From contig JACKQE010000008.1 in NCBI GenBank assembly GCA_024233005.1, positions 62,001-126,000 of the forward strand: DNA of 64,000 nucleotides. The letters run 5' to 3'. Below the pieces are notes generated by a model, which did no database searches, had not been told where the DNA came from, and was given only the letters and a program-made list of their open reading frames with translations. Within the stretch, counting starts at the first letter, position 1; every line of letters begins with the position of its first letter. This DNA comes from Akkermansiaceae bacterium (GTDB lineage: Bacteria > Verrucomicrobiota > Verrucomicrobiia > Verrucomicrobiales > DEV007). Shown here piece after piece: positions 1-7,043 of this stretch. The translations under genes and the position numbers were made by a program.

Positions 1-2
1 AT

Positions 3-1136
3 TTTTTGATCAAGCCTTTCGACGTGGATGAGTTGCTGGCGACCATGGCCAAAGCGGTGCACGCCGGGCGTCTCCGGAACGGCTCGGTGCGAATGTCCGA
101 GGGGCACGATGATCCCGGGGCGAAGAACGGCGTGACGCCGATGCTGGGGCGCAGCCGCGTCATGCAGCAGATCTTCAAAGATATTGGCCGCATTGCCCCC
201 TCCAATGCCTCGGTGCTGATACTGGGGGAAACCGGCACCGGCAAGGAACTCGTGGCTCGGGCCCTCTGGCAGCACAGCCGTCGTGGCGAAGGGCCCTTCA
301 TTGCGGTGAATTGCGGTGCGCTGCCCCAAGGACTTTTGGAGAGCGAACTTTTTGGCCACGTTCGCGGGGCCTTCACGGGCGCGGTGACCAACCGGGTGGG
401 CCGTTTCGAGCAGGCGGACGGGGGCACCCTGTTCCTGGACGAGATTGGAGATCTGCCGATGGCGCTTCAGGTCAAATTGTTGCGCGTGTTGCAGGACGGG
501 GCCGTGCAACCGCTTGGATCATCCCGGGAATTGACAGTCGATGTCCGGGTGATCGTGGCCACCAATCAGCCTTTGGAGCGTCTGATTGCCGAACAGCGTT
601 TCCGTGAGGATTTATTTTACCGCGTCAATGGAGCGGTCATTCGCCTGCCTCCTTTGAGGGAACGCCGGGAGGACATTCCGATTCTGGTCCGACTTTTTGT
701 CGGCTTGGCTTCTGCGGATTTGGGGCAAGCCTCTCCCGACGTGTCTCCGGAACTCTTGGATTTTCTTGGCTCCCAGCCTTGGCCGGGCAATGTGCGTCAA
801 CTGCAGCAGGCAATCCGACGGGCCGTGATTTTTTCCAATGGGTATCCCTTAACGCCGGATCTCGTCGAAAAGGCGCTCGAAGGCGCCGCAGGCTTTGGAA
901 CGGGCGGTCTGGCGGAGGGGGGCGGCGAAACGCTCGATGATCTCGTTGCCGCCGCATTGGATCGGGCCCACAAATCGGGCGAGGGCAGGGCTTATGAAGA
1001 GTTGGTCAGCGGTGTGGAACGCAAACTGATTTCCATGGCTTTGCGGCGTTCCGGAGGGCATCTCGGGCAGGTGGCCGGCTGGCTTGGGATCTCGCGGGTC
1101 ACCCTGCGCAAGAAAATGTCAGAGTTGGGACTCTGA
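3..1136 (+). CDS. sigma-54-dependent response regulator, NtrC/DctD type (5' truncated by window)
   Basis: Activator of sigma-54 RNA polymerase. The reading frame is already open at the window edge. The first residues (F-L-I-K-P-F-D) match the end of a receiver domain with its conserved Lys-Pro, so the phosphoacceptor half lies upstream and position 6 is not the true start. Then comes a complete AAA+ domain: Walker A GETGTGKE, the sigma-54 contact loop GAFTGA, Walker B LFLDEIGD, the arginine-finger region FREDLFYR and the WPGNVRQL motif. A Fis-type helix-turn-helix fills the last ~35 residues (GISRVTLRKKMSELGL). A cognate histidine kinase would be expected upstream, outside the window. The stop codon is followed after 6 bp by a large inverted repeat, and 137 bp further on by a sigma-54 promoter, so the adjacent gene is a plausible target (inference). 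Confidence 0.95.
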   Translation, partial: FLIKPFDVDELLATMAKAVHAGRLRNGSVRMSEGHDDPGAKNGVTPMLGRSRVMQQIFKDIGRIAPSNASVLILGETGTGKELVARALWQHSRRGEGPFIAVNCGALPQGLLESELFGHVRGAFTGAVTNRVGRFEQADGGTLFLDEIGDLPMALQVKLLRVLQDGAVQPLGSSRELTVDVRVIVATNQPLERLIAEQRFREDLFYRVNGAVIRLPPLRERREDIPILVRLFVGLASADLGQASPDVSPELLDFLGSQPWPGNVRQLQQAIRRAVIFSNGYPLTPDLVEKALEGAAGFGTGGLAEGGGETLDDLVAAALDRAHKSGEGRAYEELVSGVERKLISMALRRSGGHLGQVAGWLGISRVTLRKKMSELGL

Positions 1137-1142
1137 GCTCAG

Positions 1143-1187
1143 GTTTTGACAGTTTCTGTGCATGGCTTTGAAAGAAACTGTCAAAAC
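1143..1187. repeat. perfect 15-bp inverted repeat, candidate activator site
   Basis: Left arm 1143-1157 (gttttgacagtttct) and right arm 1173-1187 are exact reverse complements, separated by 15 nt. The arm centres are 30 bp apart, about three helical turns. The repeat lies about 110 bp upstream of the -24 element at 1276, the usual place for an NtrC-type enhancer. It could also be a terminator for the upstream gene, but the stem is AT-rich and no T-run follows (ttgcgtt). Confidence 0.6.
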
Positions 1188-1226
1188 TTGCGTTATCACG
1201 GTCATTTGGCCAACATATAAGGTAAC

Positions 1227-1246
1227 GTTGTAAACTGTTGTAAACG
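1227..1246. repeat. tandem 10-bp direct repeat gttgtaaac
   Basis: The nonamer gttgtaaac occurs twice at exactly one-helical-turn spacing (1227-1236 and 1237-1246), between the inverted repeat and the sigma-54 promoter. It may be a binding site for a second factor. No function can be assigned from sequence. Confidence 0.35.
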
Positions 1247-1273
1247 AGTGAATTAATAGTGTTTGTAACTGAC

Positions 1274-1290
1274 TTGGCACGGATCAGGCT
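1274..1290 (+). promoter_or_regulatory. sigma-54 (RpoN) promoter candidate
   Basis: The sequence ttggcacggatcaggct carries the invariant GG (1276-1277) and GC (1288-1289) with the required 10-nt gap, and a full TTGGCACG half. It matches 15 of 17 positions of the TTGGCACGRNNNTTGCW consensus. The mismatches are AG in place of TT before GC. A start site is predicted near 1301. This would leave almost no leader for an ATG at 1303 but about 80 nt for the GTG at 1381. Confidence 0.65.
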
Positions 1291-1380
1291 TAATGCTGCG
1301 GCATGACCCCTACGTTGCGCGTTCCCAACTCTCCCCCCCCATCCACGGGAATCGCAACACCGTCGTGCGGCGAGGACAGG

Positions 1381-1698
1381 GTGCGGCTTACCGATTTTCA
1401 ATTGGTGGAGCGGTGCCTTGAACTCCCGCACGACGGGATGGGCGCTTTTCGGCAAATTGTCCAAAAATACCAGCCTGCGGTCGATGATCTGTGTTCCCAA
1501 TTGCTGGGTCCGGGAGAAAGAGCTCTGGAAGCCAGCGAGCGGACGTTCGTGGAAATCCATCGCAAGCTCGCTCTTTTCGAAACCAGCCAACACTCCTTTT
1601 CAGAATGGGTCTTTCGGACTGCCTTCGGGCAATGCCGCTTGGAAATGACCAAGTCCTTTCACAGGGCCGGCGACCGCATGGGATTGCTCATTGCTTGA
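1381..1698 (+). CDS. truncated ECF-like sigma factor, region 2 only
   Basis: The protein opens with M-R-L-T-D-F-Q-L-V-E-R-C-L, followed by an acidic/aromatic region-2-like helix set (GAFRQIVQKYQPAVDDLC, ERTFVEIHRKLALFE), typical of ECF sigma region 2. It then stops after about 105 residues. There is no linker and no region 4; downstream DNA on this strand is antisense to the next gene, whose 3' end overlaps by 11 bp. I prefer the GTG at 1381, preceded by gagg with 5-nt spacing. The longer ORF from ATG 1303 has no Shine-Dalgarno, begins at the predicted start site and includes a run of eight C (1333-1340). It may be a decayed sigma gene or a region-2-only regulator; function unknown. Confidence 0.5.
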   Translation: MRLTDFQLVERCLELPHDGMGAFRQIVQKYQPAVDDLCSQLLGPGERALEASERTFVEIHRKLALFETSQHSFSEWVFRTAFGQCRLEMTKSFHRAGDRMGLLIA

Positions 1699-2971
1699 TC
1701 CACCTGCGTGATTTGAACTCTGCCTTGGGCAGGGTGCCGGGCTCCACCGAGCGCACTGGAATCCGCAGAGCAAAAGCGCTGTGCAACGCCCGGGCGATCC
1801 GGGAGGAAAGCTCGGATGCCGGGATCGTTCCCCCGCTCTGAGGTTCCACCACGACTTCCAGCTCGGCCATGGAATCCCGCGTGCTTTGGATGACTTGGTA
1901 CTCCGCCACTTCCGAAAACCGCCGGAGGACCTTTTCGACGGCCGTGGGGTAAATGTTGACCCCCCGGATCACGACCATTTCATCGACCCTCCCGATGACG
2001 CCCCCGTCAAGGCAGAGCACCGGGCCGAAGGTGGCGCCTGGAGGCGCGTCCCGCCAAACTTTCCGGACGACATCGCCGGTCCGGTAGCGCAGGAGCGGCG
2101 TCGCAGTGCGGGTCAGCGTGGTAATCACGAGTTCCCCGGTTTCACCCTCGGCAACTTCCTGCTGACTTTCATGGTCGATCACTTCAGCGAGGTAGGATTC
2201 CTCAATGATACAGAGCGTCATCGGGTGGTCCGGGTGCTCGTAACTGATCGGCCCCACCTCGGTCATGCCGTGGTGGTCGTAAACTCGGGTGCCCGGCCAG
2301 AGTGATTCGAGACGGGCGCGGGTTTCGGGGACGGAGCCGCCAGGTTCTCCCGCGACGATGATTTTTTTCAACGCCAGATCAGCGAAATCGACCGGGTTTT
2401 GGCGGGAAAGGATCTCTCCTAGCCGCAACGCATAGGTCGGCGTGCAGCAGAGAACCGTTGCCGCATTCAACTGCATGGCCTGAAGGCGGGCTTCACTGGA
2501 GAGTCCGCCTCCCGGAATGGAGCGGGATCCCCGACGCAGGGCACATTCAAAAGCAGTCCAGAAACCGAGGAACGGTCCGAAGGAAAAGGCGAAGAACAGC
2601 ACATCGTCCGAGCCGACTCCGGCCGCGTCGTAGACCCGGTCCCAGCAGTCCAGCATCGCGGACCAGCTTTCCGGGGTGTCGAGCGTTGGCAGCGGAGCGC
2701 TGGCCGTTCCGCTGCTCTGGCAGTAGCGGCTGTAGCGCCCGATCGGGAAGGTCAGATTCGAACCGTAGGGAGGATGTTCTTCACGGTCCCAGACGAGGTC
2801 CATTTTTGTCGTGAAGGGCATCCTTCGCGTAAAAACATCCAAGCTGGCCAGATCCCGGTCCAGCCCGGCTTCTTTCAGCCGGGGACCATAGAAGGCATTG
2901 TCTGTCCCCAGCAAGCCCAGCAAGGTTCGCAATCGCCCGCATTGCAGGGCGGTGATGCGCTCACGGCTCAT
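1688..2971 (-). CDS. phenylacetate-CoA ligase-like (PaaK family) AMP-forming enzyme
   Basis: A 427-residue adenylate-forming ligase of the PaaK family (usual length ~430). The phosphate-binding loop is SSGTASAPLP, a somewhat altered form of the SSGTTGKP type. The acceptor-site motif is DHHGMTEVGP, followed by the hinge RYRTGDVV and C-terminal GRVDEMVVIRGVNIYPTAVE, characteristic of PaaK. It should activate an aryl or related carboxylate to its CoA thioester. The substrate is unknown, and no phenylacetate catabolic genes are nearby. The start MSRERI at 2971 is chosen over an upstream M at 3118, which would overlap the neighbouring gene. The next gene on the same strand ends 34 bp upstream, so the two may be cotranscribed. 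Confidence 0.85.
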   Translation of the reverse strand: MSRERITALQCGRLRTLLGLLGTDNAFYGPRLKEAGLDRDLASLDVFTRRMPFTTKMDLVWDREEHPPYGSNLTFPIGRYSRYCQSSGTASAPLPTLDTPESWSAMLDCWDRVYDAAGVGSDDVLFFAFSFGPFLGFWTAFECALRRGSRSIPGGGLSSEARLQAMQLNAATVLCCTPTYALRLGEILSRQNPVDFADLALKKIIVAGEPGGSVPETRARLESLWPGTRVYDHHGMTEVGPISYEHPDHPMTLCIIEESYLAEVIDHESQQEVAEGETGELVITTLTRTATPLLRYRTGDVVRKVWRDAPPGATFGPVLCLDGGVIGRVDEMVVIRGVNIYPTAVEKVLRRFSEVAEYQVIQSTRDSMAELEVVVEPQSGGTIPASELSSRIARALHSAFALRIPVRSVEPGTLPKAEFKSRRWIKQ

Positions 2972-3005
2972 GGGCAGAGGAGATTCCCTGGAAGAGGCGG
3001 CGGTT

Positions 3006-3560
3006 TTACTTAGCCGTGTTGCCGCTGGAAGGTTGGTGCGGGGCGGCGGCGCCTCCGGAATTGGTCGGAGCGTATTTGGCCACCATGAAGGCCCCCACGG
3101 CAGCCAGGGCGCATCCAAGGAGGAAGGGCTTGGGGAGGGAGCCCCAACCTCCCTCGGGAGGATGGATGCTCATCGCGACGATCGTATTGACAATGGGGGC
3201 GCCGGCAAAAACAATGGGCATGACTGCTGCTGCCGCCGCGCCTTTGTAGATGGGAGCTGCCGCGCCCAAGGCCAGCACCAGGGTGAAGGCACCCAAGGCG
3301 CCCGCGATGCCCGCGATGAGGCTCCATTTGATGCCCTCTCTGGTGAGGCTCCAGTCGGAACCGCGGAACTTCAAGAGGACTGCGGAAGCCAATCCAATCA
3401 AGGCATAGGCGATGCAGACGAAGAGGAACGCTTTCAGACCGGCGTGTGGTGTTTCCGCGCCCATGGGCATGAGGCCGCGGCCTTTGTGGAGGATGACACC
3501 GTAAACGCCCCAAGCCAGGACGGTGAGGAGGGCATATAGAATCCAATTCATTTGGCGCAT
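3006..3560 (-). CDS. small multi-pass membrane protein, DMT/EamA-like
   Basis: About 184 residues starting MRQMNWILYALLTVLAWGVYG, with five hydrophobic segments (roughly residues 4-22, 45-63, 78-96, 104-122 and 138-155). The N-terminal helix with its WGVYG turn resembles half-size drug/metabolite transporter (EamA) proteins. The C-terminus is a short soluble Gly/Ala/Pro-rich tail. An alternative start lies three codons later, at 3551. It is encoded just upstream of the PaaK-like ligase on the same strand and head-to-head with the OmpA-domain gene (272-bp divergent gap). The transported substrate is unknown. Confidence 0.65.
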   Translation of the reverse strand: MRQMNWILYALLTVLAWGVYGVILHKGRGLMPMGAETPHAGLKAFLFVCIAYALIGLASAVLLKFRGSDWSLTREGIKWSLIAGIAGALGAFTLVLALGAAAPIYKGAAAAAVMPIVFAGAPIVNTIVAMSIHPPEGGWGSLPKPFLLGCALAAVGAFMVAKYAPTNSGGAAAPHQPSSGNTAK

Positions 3561-3832
3561 GGAAGGGTGGACGGATGATGAGGTGGTTGAATCGGCGGGG
3601 TGCCGGGGGCACTGTGGAGACGGCGAAGCAGTGACAACGGGAACGTCAAAAGGGCGTGAGACAACAGGAATGGAAGTCCCTCTTTTCGTGCAATCCCAAT
3701 GCGGACGCAACCGGTTTCCCCGGAACGGACGCGAAAACGTATCCGCGGGGACTTGGCGAACTCCCCATCCACTGCTTGCGGCAATGCCATTTGGGATTAA
3801 CTTGTCCAGGCTCCTCACACGGTGCCAGTTTC

Positions 3833-4900
3833 ATGGACATCAATTACAGTTGGCAAAACCCGATCGGGCAAGCGACCTCGTTCAAGACGGAAACGACACG
3901 CAATCTCGGTTGGTGGATTCTGCTCGCCATTCTGGTCTCGGTGGTCGTTCACGTGGTGTTGTATCTCATTCTGGGAGCTATGCAATGGGCGGGAGCCGCC
4001 CCGGCACCCAAACCGGAGCAGTACTGGCATGACCTGCGCCGCCAGCAGGAGGTCGTGATTCCCGCCGACGTCATTGAACAGTTCCTCCCCGCACCTCAGG
4101 ATGCGCCCAAGGACGAGCCGAAGCCGGAGCCGGGCAGCGCCGACCTGGTGACCAAGGAATTGGATGAATTTGAAATGATGGAGAAGCTCAAGGATGAGCC
4201 GGTCCGTCTCACTCCGGCGGTGGATGCTGCCCAGATCATCGGCTCGGACCGCCCCATGGTCGCCAAGGCCACTCTGACCGCGCATGCCGCCGCCATGGAG
4301 GTCTCGGCCTCGGAGGTGCTCAGTCAGGATCTCAAATCAATGCGGCAAAAACTGCTCGACACCCCGATCGCTTCCGCGGAACAGCCGGTGCTGGCCCTCG
4401 GGGCGGACGATGTCGCCAATACGGTGGATTCTCAGGAATTTCTCCGTTCTTTGGCAAAGAAGTCGTTTGGGCAAAAAGCCGACACCTTTCTCAAAGGCTA
4501 CAGCGACATTGACACCGTGATCGGAGCCACCGGTGGTGATCTGCCTCCGGGCGGGCAGAAGTTCCTTCTCCCGACGGACATTGTGTTTGATTACAATGAG
4601 TATGAGGTCAAAGAGCAGGCCCGGCTCAGCCTCATGAAACTGGCATTCCTCATCCAGACCAATCCCACCGCCACGTTCACCATCGAAGGGCACACCGATC
4701 TTTTCGGTTCAGACGAGGCCAACCAGGCCTTGAGCCAGCAGCGGGCCAATGCCGTGCGCGAATGGTTCATCACCAATCTGAAGATCAACCCTTCCAACAT
4801 TCAAACCGTGGGACGGGGGCGTTCGGCTCCGATTGTTCCCGGTGGCACGATCGAAGAGCAGGCGATTAATCGGCGGGTGGAAATCGTGGTGAAAAAGTGA
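3833..4900 (+). CDS. inner-membrane-anchored OmpA-domain protein
   Basis: A 355-residue protein with one N-terminal membrane segment (about residues 26-48, WWILLAILVSVVVHVVLYL) preceded by a short cytoplasmic stretch. A long Pro/Glu/Asp-rich linker follows, then a C-terminal OmpA/MotB peptidoglycan-binding domain from about residue 240. Diagnostic pieces are FDYNEYEVK, FTIEGHTDLFGSDEANQALS, RANAVREWF and the terminal NRRVEIVVKK. The topology resembles MotB or a TolR/Pal hybrid rather than an outer-membrane porin, so it probably tethers the inner membrane to peptidoglycan. The start at 3833 precedes the membrane helix; the longer frame to 3656 is not protein-like. No MotA or TolQ partner is adjacent. 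Confidence 0.85.
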   Translation: MDINYSWQNPIGQATSFKTETTRNLGWWILLAILVSVVVHVVLYLILGAMQWAGAAPAPKPEQYWHDLRRQQEVVIPADVIEQFLPAPQDAPKDEPKPEPGSADLVTKELDEFEMMEKLKDEPVRLTPAVDAAQIIGSDRPMVAKATLTAHAAAMEVSASEVLSQDLKSMRQKLLDTPIASAEQPVLALGADDVANTVDSQEFLRSLAKKSFGQKADTFLKGYSDIDTVIGATGGDLPPGGQKFLLPTDIVFDYNEYEVKEQARLSLMKLAFLIQTNPTATFTIEGHTDLFGSDEANQALSQQRANAVREWFITNLKINPSNIQTVGRGRSAPIVPGGTIEEQAINRRVEIVVKK

Positions 4901-5079
4901 CACTGCGGCGCTCTGGCCGGGTTCAGTTTTTTCCCCGACGTCGGAGGCCGCGAGGTGCTGATCCGTGGGCAATTTGATCTTGAATTTGGTCAGGAGGTCC
5001 CTATGCTCCGCAACTTGCCCGTTCCTTGGCCCGCGATTGAGACCAAGCGTCGCTCCGGCAATCCTTCAGCCTGCTGCCC

Positions 5080-6063
5080 ATGCCAACTCTGCCCCGTGTT
5101 CTTGTCACGCTCCGCATGCCTTTGGAGCATCTCGCGCCCTTGGATGGGATCGCTGAGATCGACATGTCGCCCCATGAATACCGTCTGATGACTACCGAGG
5201 AAGTCGGGCGTGCCCTGCCGGGCTGTGCGGCCATTCTTTCCCAAGGGGAACTTCGGGTCGATGAGGCCCTGCTCGCCCTGGAACCGAGACTGAGGATCGT
5301 GGCCAACGCTGCCATGGGATACGACAATCTCGATATCCCGGCATTGACCCAGCGGGGCATCTGGGCGACCAACACGCCCGATGCTTTCGTCGAGTCGTCC
5401 GCAGACCTGACCCTGGGTCTGCTCCTCTCCCTTGTCCGCAACATTGTCACTGGAGATCACCATGTGCGCGCGGGCGAATGGTCCTCCCAAGGGTTCCAGC
5501 CGGTCCGTTGGGAAGGCATGCTGCTCGGAGGGAAAACGCTCGGGATGGTCGGCTACGGCCGCATTGCGCAGGCGGTGGAGAAGCGGGCGCTGGCGTTCGG
5601 GATGAGAGTCATCCACACCCGGGCCCACCCGGGTGTGGACCCCGGGCCTAACCACCGCTCGCTGACGGAGCTGCTGGCGGAGTCCGACGTGGTCAGTCTG
5701 CACGTGCCACTGAATCCCACGACACGGCATCTCATCAATGCCGACACCCTGCGGCAGATGCGTCCCGGAGCCGTTCTGCTGAACGTCTCCCGCGGGAGTG
5801 TCGTCGACGAGCCGGCCTTGATCAGCACGCTGCGGAGCGGCCATCTGGCCGGGGCCGGACTGGATGTCTTTGAACGTGAGCCACACGCCAGTCCGGAGCT
5901 TTTCCCGATGAGCAATGTGGTGCTGACTCCTCACCTCGGGGGCAGCACCCGGGAGGACCGGGCAGGCGGGAGGAGACTGGCGGCGGAGAATGTGGCCGCC
6001 GTGCTGCGGGGGGGGATCCCGCCCAATGCTTTGAATTCCGTGCCTCTTCGGGCGGAAGGCTGA
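5080..6063 (+). CDS. D-2-hydroxyacid dehydrogenase (NAD-dependent)
   Basis: A 327-residue member of the glyoxylate/hydroxypyruvate reductase-type D-2-hydroxyacid dehydrogenases, at full family length. The Rossmann motif is GMVGYGRIAQAVE at about 155-167. The catalytic triad is visible as R238 (NVSRGSVVDE), E267 (LDVFEREP) and H285 (LTPHLGGST). It reduces a 2-keto acid to a D-2-hydroxy acid, or the reverse; glyoxylate or hydroxypyruvate is the likeliest substrate but cannot be fixed from sequence. The gene stands alone, ending 33 bp from the convergent SDR gene. No clear Shine-Dalgarno precedes the ATG. Confidence 0.92.
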   Translation: MPTLPRVLVTLRMPLEHLAPLDGIAEIDMSPHEYRLMTTEEVGRALPGCAAILSQGELRVDEALLALEPRLRIVANAAMGYDNLDIPALTQRGIWATNTPDAFVESSADLTLGLLLSLVRNIVTGDHHVRAGEWSSQGFQPVRWEGMLLGGKTLGMVGYGRIAQAVEKRALAFGMRVIHTRAHPGVDPGPNHRSLTELLAESDVVSLHVPLNPTTRHLINADTLRQMRPGAVLLNVSRGSVVDEPALISTLRSGHLAGAGLDVFEREPHASPELFPMSNVVLTPHLGGSTREDRAGGRRLAAENVAAVLRGGIPPNALNSVPLRAEG

Positions 6064-6096
6064 GGGTTTTCGGTCCGCGGTAGGGGATTGCTGCCT

Positions 6097-6888
6097 TCAA
6101 TCGCAGGATTTTGCGGGATTCCGGCCGATGAAGGGGTGCTGCTCGACGTCGAGCACCGAACCGCTGACAGGTCCGGCTTCGCGGCTGAGAAAATAGACCA
6201 CGGCGGCCGCGATTTCCGCGGGATCGAAGATCCTCCCGCTCGGGGCGAACATCGGGGAGAGACGCGAAGGCCAGTTCTCCGGCAGCCCCTGCTCCTTTTT
6301 CCGGATGCGTTCGTTCTCGGTCAGCACCCATCCCGGGTTGACCTGGTTGACCCGCACGCCATTCTCCCGATGCAGGGTGTCGCCAAGGTTCCTCGTCATC
6401 GTCATCAGGGCGCCCTTGGACATGGAGTAGGGCAGCAGGTTGGGTTCGCCACAATAGGCGTTGACCGAGCCGATGTTGACCACGCTGCCTCTGGTCTCGC
6501 TTAGCGCCGGTAAAGCCGCCTGGATGAGGAAGAAAGGCGCCCGCACGTTCACCGCCATGAAGCGGTCGAAATCCTCCGGACGCGTTGTTTCCAATTGACC
6601 CGTCCCTACCGCCGCCGCGTTGTTGACGAGCCCGTCGAGCTTGCCGAACCGGGCGAGGGCAAGGCTGATGATTGCCGTGCCAAAATCATCCGCACAGACA
6701 TCGGCGATGAGGAGCGCCGTCCGGTCACCGCCGGGATCCAGTTCGGTCCGGGTTTCTTCCCCCAAGGTGGGCTCAAGTCCGTGGAGAATGACCCTGCCTC
6801 CCTCTTCGAGAACGCGGCGGGCGATCGCTTTTCCAATTCCGGTGGTCGAGCCGGTGACGATGATGACCTGGTCTTGAAGACGGTTCAT
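6097..6888 (-). CDS. short-chain dehydrogenase/reductase (SDR)
   Basis: A 263-residue classical SDR oxidoreductase. The cofactor motif is VTGSTTGIGKAIA near the N-terminus, followed by the NNAA element (LVNNAAAVGT). The catalytic Ser lies in NIGSVNAYCG and the Tyr-x3-Lys pair in PYSMSKGAL. The PGW segment (NPGWVLT) and the C-terminal GSVLDVEQ are typical of sugar- or 3-oxoacyl-type SDRs. The start MNRLQDQ at 6888 fits the family better than the upstream M at 6927. It is divergent from pckA with a 155-bp gap. The substrate is not predictable. Confidence 0.9.
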   Translation of the reverse strand: MNRLQDQVIIVTGSTTGIGKAIARRVLEEGGRVILHGLEPTLGEETRTELDPGGDRTALLIADVCADDFGTAIISLALARFGKLDGLVNNAAAVGTGQLETTRPEDFDRFMAVNVRAPFFLIQAALPALSETRGSVVNIGSVNAYCGEPNLLPYSMSKGALMTMTRNLGDTLHRENGVRVNQVNPGWVLTENERIRKKEQGLPENWPSRLSPMFAPSGRIFDPAEIAAAVVYFLSREAGPVSGSVLDVEQHPFIGRNPAKSCD

Positions 6889-6975
6889 GGTTACGCCCAC
6901 CAAAGCGGCGTCCTCTCGACTCGTCAACCGCCTCCCCCGGGCAGGATTGCGGAAAATTCACAAAAACATCACCCC

Positions 6976-6993
6976 TTGGGCACCCGTTGGGCA
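6976..6993. repeat. two ttgggca repeats, 11-bp period, upstream of pckA
   Basis: ttgggca occurs at 6976-6982 and 6987-6993 in the SDR/pckA divergent region, just ahead of a possible -10 hexamer tatact (7005-7010). The helical-turn spacing suggests an operator, but such short repeats can arise by chance. Confidence 0.3.
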
Positions 6994-7043
6994 TCATTCT
7001 CGCGTATACTCCAGGCATCCACCATCCATTGATCCACTCCGAC

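Noticed and set aside
1143..1190. Rho-independent terminator after the sigma-54 regulator
   Set aside because: The stem is AT-rich, the loop is 15 nt and no T-tract follows; an activator-binding site fits position and symmetry better, though a double role is possible.
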